Shown here piece after piece: positions 60,624-64,000 of a stretch of 64,000 nt of DNA (positions are counted from its first letter, which is position 1; each line of letters starts with the position of its first letter). The notes beneath the pieces were generated by a model. That model saw only the letters and a list, made by a program, of their open reading frames with translations, had not been told where the DNA came from and did not search any database. The stretch covers positions 1 to 64,000 of the forward strand of contig NZ_JIBC01000007.1 of the NCBI RefSeq assembly GCF_000620505.1, in the 5' to 3' direction. Made by a program: the position numbers and the translations under genes. The DNA comes from Sulfitobacter sp. 20_GPM-1509m. GTDB taxonomy: Bacteria > Pseudomonadota > Alphaproteobacteria > Rhodobacterales > Rhodobacteraceae.

Positions 60624-63407
60624 ATGACACATCCCCTGATCCCGAACCGTATCCCACGCCCCTTTGATCCCGACCGCGGCGCCGAAGCCCGTGCGCGGGT
60701 GCATGACGTGACACCCGAACAGGCGGACCTGCTGGCGGGCACGGCGGCGTGCAGCCCCTATCTGGCGGGGCTGATCGAGAAAGAGGCCGATTGGATCGCC
60801 CAAGCCCTGCAAGACCCCGATGCCGCACTTGCGGACACATTACAGACCGTCGCGGCACTGGAACAGGCCGACCTGATGAGCGGTCTGCGGCAGGCCAAAC
60901 GCCGCGTGGCGCTGCTGACGGCGTTGGCGGATCTGGGCGAGGTCTGGCCGCTGGAACAGGTCACCGGCGCACTGACGGCGCTGGCGGACGCGGCCTGTGA
61001 TACGGCGCTGCGGGCGGGAATCGCCACGCAGATCAAGCGTGGCAAGCTGCCGGGCATGGGGCCGGACGACGTGGCGGACGCGGGCGGCATGGTGGTGCTG
61101 GCCATGGGCAAGATGGGCGCGGGCGAATTGAACTATTCCTCGGACATCGACCTGATCTGCCTGTTTGACGAAAGCCGCTTTGATCCCGCCGACTATCAGG
61201 AGGCGCGCGCCGCCTTTGTGCGCGCCACACGGGCGATGAGTGCGGCGCTGAACGACATCACCGGCGAGGGCTATGTCTTTCGCACCGATCTGCGCCTGCG
61301 CCCCGATCCTGCCGTGACGCCGGTGTGCCTGTCGATGGAGGCCGCCGAGCGGTATTACGAAAGCCTTGGCCGCACGTGGGAACGCGCCGCCTATATCAAG
61401 GCGCGCCCGGCGGCGGGGGATAAGGCCGCGGGCGAGAAGTTCCTGACGACCCTGCGCCCCTTTGTCTGGCGCCGCCATCTGGACTTTGCCGCCATTCAGG
61501 ACGCCCACGACATGCGGCTGGCGATCCGCGAACACAAGGGGTTGGGCGGGCCGATCACGCTGCCCGATCACAATATGAAACTGGGGCGCGGCGGTATCCG
61601 CGAGATTGAATTCTTCACCCAGACCCGCCAGCTGATCGCAGGTGGGCGCGACGCCGACCTGCGGGTGCGCGGCACCGTTCCGGGGCTGAAGGTGCTGTCG
61701 GAAAAGGGCTGGATCCCGGCCGAGGTTGCGACCCGCCTGACCGACCATTACCGCGCCCACCGCACCGTGGAACACCGCCTGCAAATGGTGCGCGACGCGC
61801 AAACCCACCGGTTGCCTGCGACGGACAAGGGGTTTGAGCGGCTGGCGGCGATGATGGACACCGATGTGGACAGCCTGAAGACCGACCTGCGCACGCGGCT
61901 GGAGGCAGTACACGAGGACACCGAAGGATTCTTTGCCCCCTCGGCCCCCTCCGAGGCCCCGAACAAGGTGCCCGACATTGATCTGTCGATCACAAACCGC
62001 TGGCCCACATATCCCGCCTTGCGCAATGCGCGCGGGGCGGCGGTGTTTGAACGCATCCGGCCGATCTTTCTCGAAAAACTCTCACGCGCCGCGCGGCCGG
62101 ACGAGGCATTGCGCGCGCTGGACGGGTTTCTGGCGGGGCTGCCTGCGGGGGTGCAGCTGTTTTCGCTGTTCGAGGCGAACCCGCAGCTTGTCGATCTGCT
62201 GATCGACATCGTCGGCACCTCGCCTGCGCTGGCAAAACACCTCAGCCAGAACGCAGGCGTGTTCGACGCGGTGATCGGCGGCGCGTTCTTTGATGCATGG
62301 CCCGAGCTGCCGCTCTGGCAGGCCGATCTGGAAAGCGCGCTGCAGGACGAGGGGGATTACGAATCCCGGCTGGACATCGCGCGCCGCTGGGCCAAGGAAT
62401 GGCACTTTCGCATCGGCGTGCATCTCTTGCGCGGCGTGATCTCCGCGCAAGAGGCGGCCACCCATTATTCCGATCTGGCGCGCATCTGCATGCGGGGCCT
62501 GTGGCCGGTCGTGGTGGATGAATTCGCCCGTCGTTTCGGACCACCACCGGGGCGCGGTGCGGCGGTGCTGGGCATGGGATCGCTGGGGGCCGGAACGCTC
62601 AGCGCCACGTCGGATCTGGACATGATCGTGATTTACGATCCGCTGGATGCAGATGCGTCTGACGGGCCGAAATCGCTGGCCACGCGACCCTATTACGCCC
62701 GTCTGACCCAGGCGCTGATCACCGCGATCACCACCAACACCGCGCAGGGCAAACTTTACGAAGTCGACATGCGCCTGCGCCCCTCGGGCAATCAGGGGCC
62801 GGTGGCGACCAGCTGGGCCAGCTTTCAGGACTATCAAAGCAAGGAAGCCTGGACATGGGAACATCTGGCGCTGACCCGTGCGCAGGCAATCGCGGGGCCA
62901 CAGGATCTGATCGCCGACATCGAAGCGTTCCGCCAAAGCCTGATGCGCGGCCCGCGCGACCGCAGCCAGACCCTGCGCGACGTGGCCGACATGCGCGCGC
63001 GGATCGCGGCGGCCAAACATCCCGCAGGTCCCTGGGACACCAAGCTGGGGCGGGGCCGTCTGCAGGACATCGAACTGGCGTCACAACTGGGCGGGCTGTT
63101 GTCCGGGCGGCTGGCGCGCGATGTGGCCAGCGGTGTTGCGGGGGGCGTGGAATGCGGGCTGTGGGATCAGGAGGCAGCGGATGTGTTGTTGCGGGCTTAT
63201 GGCTTGTGTTTTGATATGCAGATTGCAGTGCGCTTGCTGACACAGGCACCGCTGGACACCGATGCATTGGGGCAGGGCGGCACGGCCTTTTTGTTGCGGA
63301 TCACCGACCAGCCGGACGTGACCGCATTGGCAGCCGCATTGGCGGATCGCACCGCAGCCGCGGCGGACGTGATCGACATGGCATTGCCGGAAGTGAAAGA
63401 GACATGA
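60624..63407 (+). CDS. glnE: Bifunctional glutamine synthetase adenylyltransferase/deadenylase
   Basis: A 927-residue enzyme with two nucleotidyltransferase cores. The first, with GKMGAGELNYSSDIDLI near residue 165, removes AMP; the second, with GMGSLGAGTLSATSDLDMIVIYD near residue 650, adds AMP to glutamine synthetase. Helical regulatory domains lie between and after them. GlnE answers to PII proteins and glutamine, tuning nitrogen assimilation. Length matches the family. Its stop overlaps the next start (ATGATG), so a small gene is coupled downstream. Neither glnA nor glnB is in the window. Confidence 0.95.
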   Translation: MTHPLIPNRIPRPFDPDRGAEARARVHDVTPEQADLLAGTAACSPYLAGLIEKEADWIAQALQDPDAALADTLQTVAALEQADLMSGLRQAKRRVALLTALADLGEVWPLEQVTGALTALADAACDTALRAGIATQIKRGKLPGMGPDDVADAGGMVVLAMGKMGAGELNYSSDIDLICLFDESRFDPADYQEARAAFVRATRAMSAALNDITGEGYVFRTDLRLRPDPAVTPVCLSMEAAERYYESLGRTWERAAYIKARPAAGDKAAGEKFLTTLRPFVWRRHLDFAAIQDAHDMRLAIREHKGLGGPITLPDHNMKLGRGGIREIEFFTQTRQLIAGGRDADLRVRGTVPGLKVLSEKGWIPAEVATRLTDHYRAHRTVEHRLQMVRDAQTHRLPATDKGFERLAAMMDTDVDSLKTDLRTRLEAVHEDTEGFFAPSAPSEAPNKVPDIDLSITNRWPTYPALRNARGAAVFERIRPIFLEKLSRAARPDEALRALDGFLAGLPAGVQLFSLFEANPQLVDLLIDIVGTSPALAKHLSQNAGVFDAVIGGAFFDAWPELPLWQADLESALQDEGDYESRLDIARRWAKEWHFRIGVHLLRGVISAQEAATHYSDLARICMRGLWPVVVDEFARRFGPPPGRGAAVLGMGSLGAGTLSATSDLDMIVIYDPLDADASDGPKSLATRPYYARLTQALITAITTNTAQGKLYEVDMRLRPSGNQGPVATSWASFQDYQSKEAWTWEHLALTRAQAIAGPQDLIADIEAFRQSLMRGPRDRSQTLRDVADMRARIAAAKHPAGPWDTKLGRGRLQDIELASQLGGLLSGRLARDVASGVAGGVECGLWDQEAADVLLRAYGLCFDMQIAVRLLTQAPLDTDALGQGGTAFLLRITDQPDVTALAAALADRTAAAADVIDMALPEVKET

Positions 63408-63676
63408 TGCAAAAGGGTGACCATAACGACCCCAAGGGGCTGATCTTTGAATCGTTCCGCATCGACGGGATCACCCCGTCCGAGTGCCGCACGATCTTTC
63501 TGGACTGGGCGCTCAGCCTGCCGGTGGACGCGGACACCCGGACCGCGTTACAGGCGCTTCTGGCGCAATACGGCGATGCGCCGGACCATCCCATGACACA
63601 GGTCATGACCGAAGGGCTGGCGGCGATGGACAAACCGCGCCGTCGCGGCGGCTGGCGAAGCAGACCGCGGGACTAG
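63404..63676 (+). CDS. Small protein coupled to glnE, function unknown
   Basis: A 90-residue protein with no named domain known to me. It reads GLIFESFRIDGITPSECRTIFLDWALSLP and ends in a basic tail (KPRRRGGWRSRPRD). The start overlaps the glnE stop by 4 bp. Codon use matches glnE, so it is likely real. A second ATG three bases on is an alternative start. The link to nitrogen control is positional only. Confidence 0.75.
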   Translation: MMQKGDHNDPKGLIFESFRIDGITPSECRTIFLDWALSLPVDADTRTALQALLAQYGDAPDHPMTQVMTEGLAAMDKPRRRGGWRSRPRD

Positions 63677-63802
63677 GCGCGCATTCCGCGCCTGCACCTG
63701 CTTGATCAATCCAAACGGCCCGCGTGCCCCGCGGTCTGGCCTTTGAGGGCCCGCGCGCTACCTAAGGTGCGACTGTCCTTCATATGATTGAAAAGAGAAT
63801 AT

Positions 63803-64000
63803 ATGTGCCGCGTCTTTGCCTATATCGGGCCGGAAATACCGCTCGATAGCCTGCTTCTGAAGCCGGAAAACAGCCTTATCAATCAAAGCCTCGACCCGGA
63901 ACTGCATCCCCATCTCCAACTCGCGGGCTGGGGCTTTGGCATCTGGAGCGAACATCTGGTAAACCCCGATGCGCCGCTGCTCTATCACAGGCCCAAGGCC
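63803..64000 (+). CDS. Class II glutamine amidotransferase, 5' part
   Basis: The frame opens with ATG at 63803 and runs off the window; 66 residues are visible. The N-terminus MCRVFAYIGPEIPLDSLLL places Cys2 as the N-terminal nucleophile after Met removal. SLINQSLDPEL and GWGFGIWSEH follow the pattern of YafJ/EgtC-like class II glutamine amidotransferases. These release ammonia from glutamine or hydrolyse gamma-glutamyl amides. A purine-rich GAAAAGAGA precedes the start. Confidence 0.85.
   Translation, partial: MCRVFAYIGPEIPLDSLLLKPENSLINQSLDPELHPHLQLAGWGFGIWSEHLVNPDAPLLYHRPKA

Overview
The window reads as chromosomal DNA of an alphaproteobacterium of the order Rhodobacterales, most likely the Roseobacter group. 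This is inferred from several features: a 5-aminolevulinate synthase gene (C4 haem pathway) with a perfect FNR/FnrL box, a long-form TRAP transporter, aspartate/glutamate leucyltransferase Bpt, DUF2852 and DUF1304 proteins, a prfB without programmed frameshift, and recurrent GC-rich intergenic hairpins of a kind common in this family. No rRNA, CRISPR array or complete insertion sequence is present.

The left part (1 to about 18.3 kb) is an accessory patchwork. It opens with the 3' part of a CaiB/BaiF CoA-transferase gene and a relic of a type I restriction specificity gene. A compact sulfur module follows: a persulfide-sensor-like ArsR repressor (SqrR/BigR type) faces two YeeE/YedE transporter halves and a persulfide-dioxygenase-like metallohydrolase. 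Next come three exported proteins of unknown function and a divergent MFS/MocR pair. At 10422-10469 lies the 3' part of a tRNA-Val(UAC) gene without its 5' part. This is the classic scar of a tRNA-targeting integrase and suggests that the sequence to its left is a genomic island. Beyond it are an NAD-dependent epimerase, an IS3-type transposase fragment, a cytochrome b561, a DedA-PAP2-LssY fusion, a histidine kinase relic, an M23 endopeptidase, and a pair consisting of a universal stress protein and a lipoprotein cytochrome c downstream of an FnrL box.

From about 18.4 kb rightward the gene content looks like conserved chromosome. It includes pirin, tRNA-Asp, a fluoroacetate-dehalogenase-like hydrolase, an M20 dipeptidase, hemA, a RodZ-like protein, ispG, a DsbA/M48 periplasmic quality-control pair, an aminotransferase, and the cell-wall genes amiC and PBP1a followed by prfB. 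A large RTX protein, an amidase and a Rieske oxygenase cluster with an XRE regulator follow.

The branched-chain amino-acid locus (about 44.3-48.0 kb) is ilvI-ltrA-ilvH. It is preceded by a leader peptide gene rich in Val and Ile codons and a terminator, forming a transcription attenuator. An animal-type haem peroxidase lies next. A Cache-domain histidine kinase and LuxR-type response regulator are then transcribed divergently from a three-gene TRAP transporter, with a 9-bp inverted repeat between them. The right end carries a nitronate monooxygenase-like enzyme, bpt, RDD and DUF2852 membrane proteins, a YbaK deacylase, glnE, a small conserved-looking protein and the start of a class II glutamine amidotransferase.

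All calls come from reading the sequence; no database search was run.
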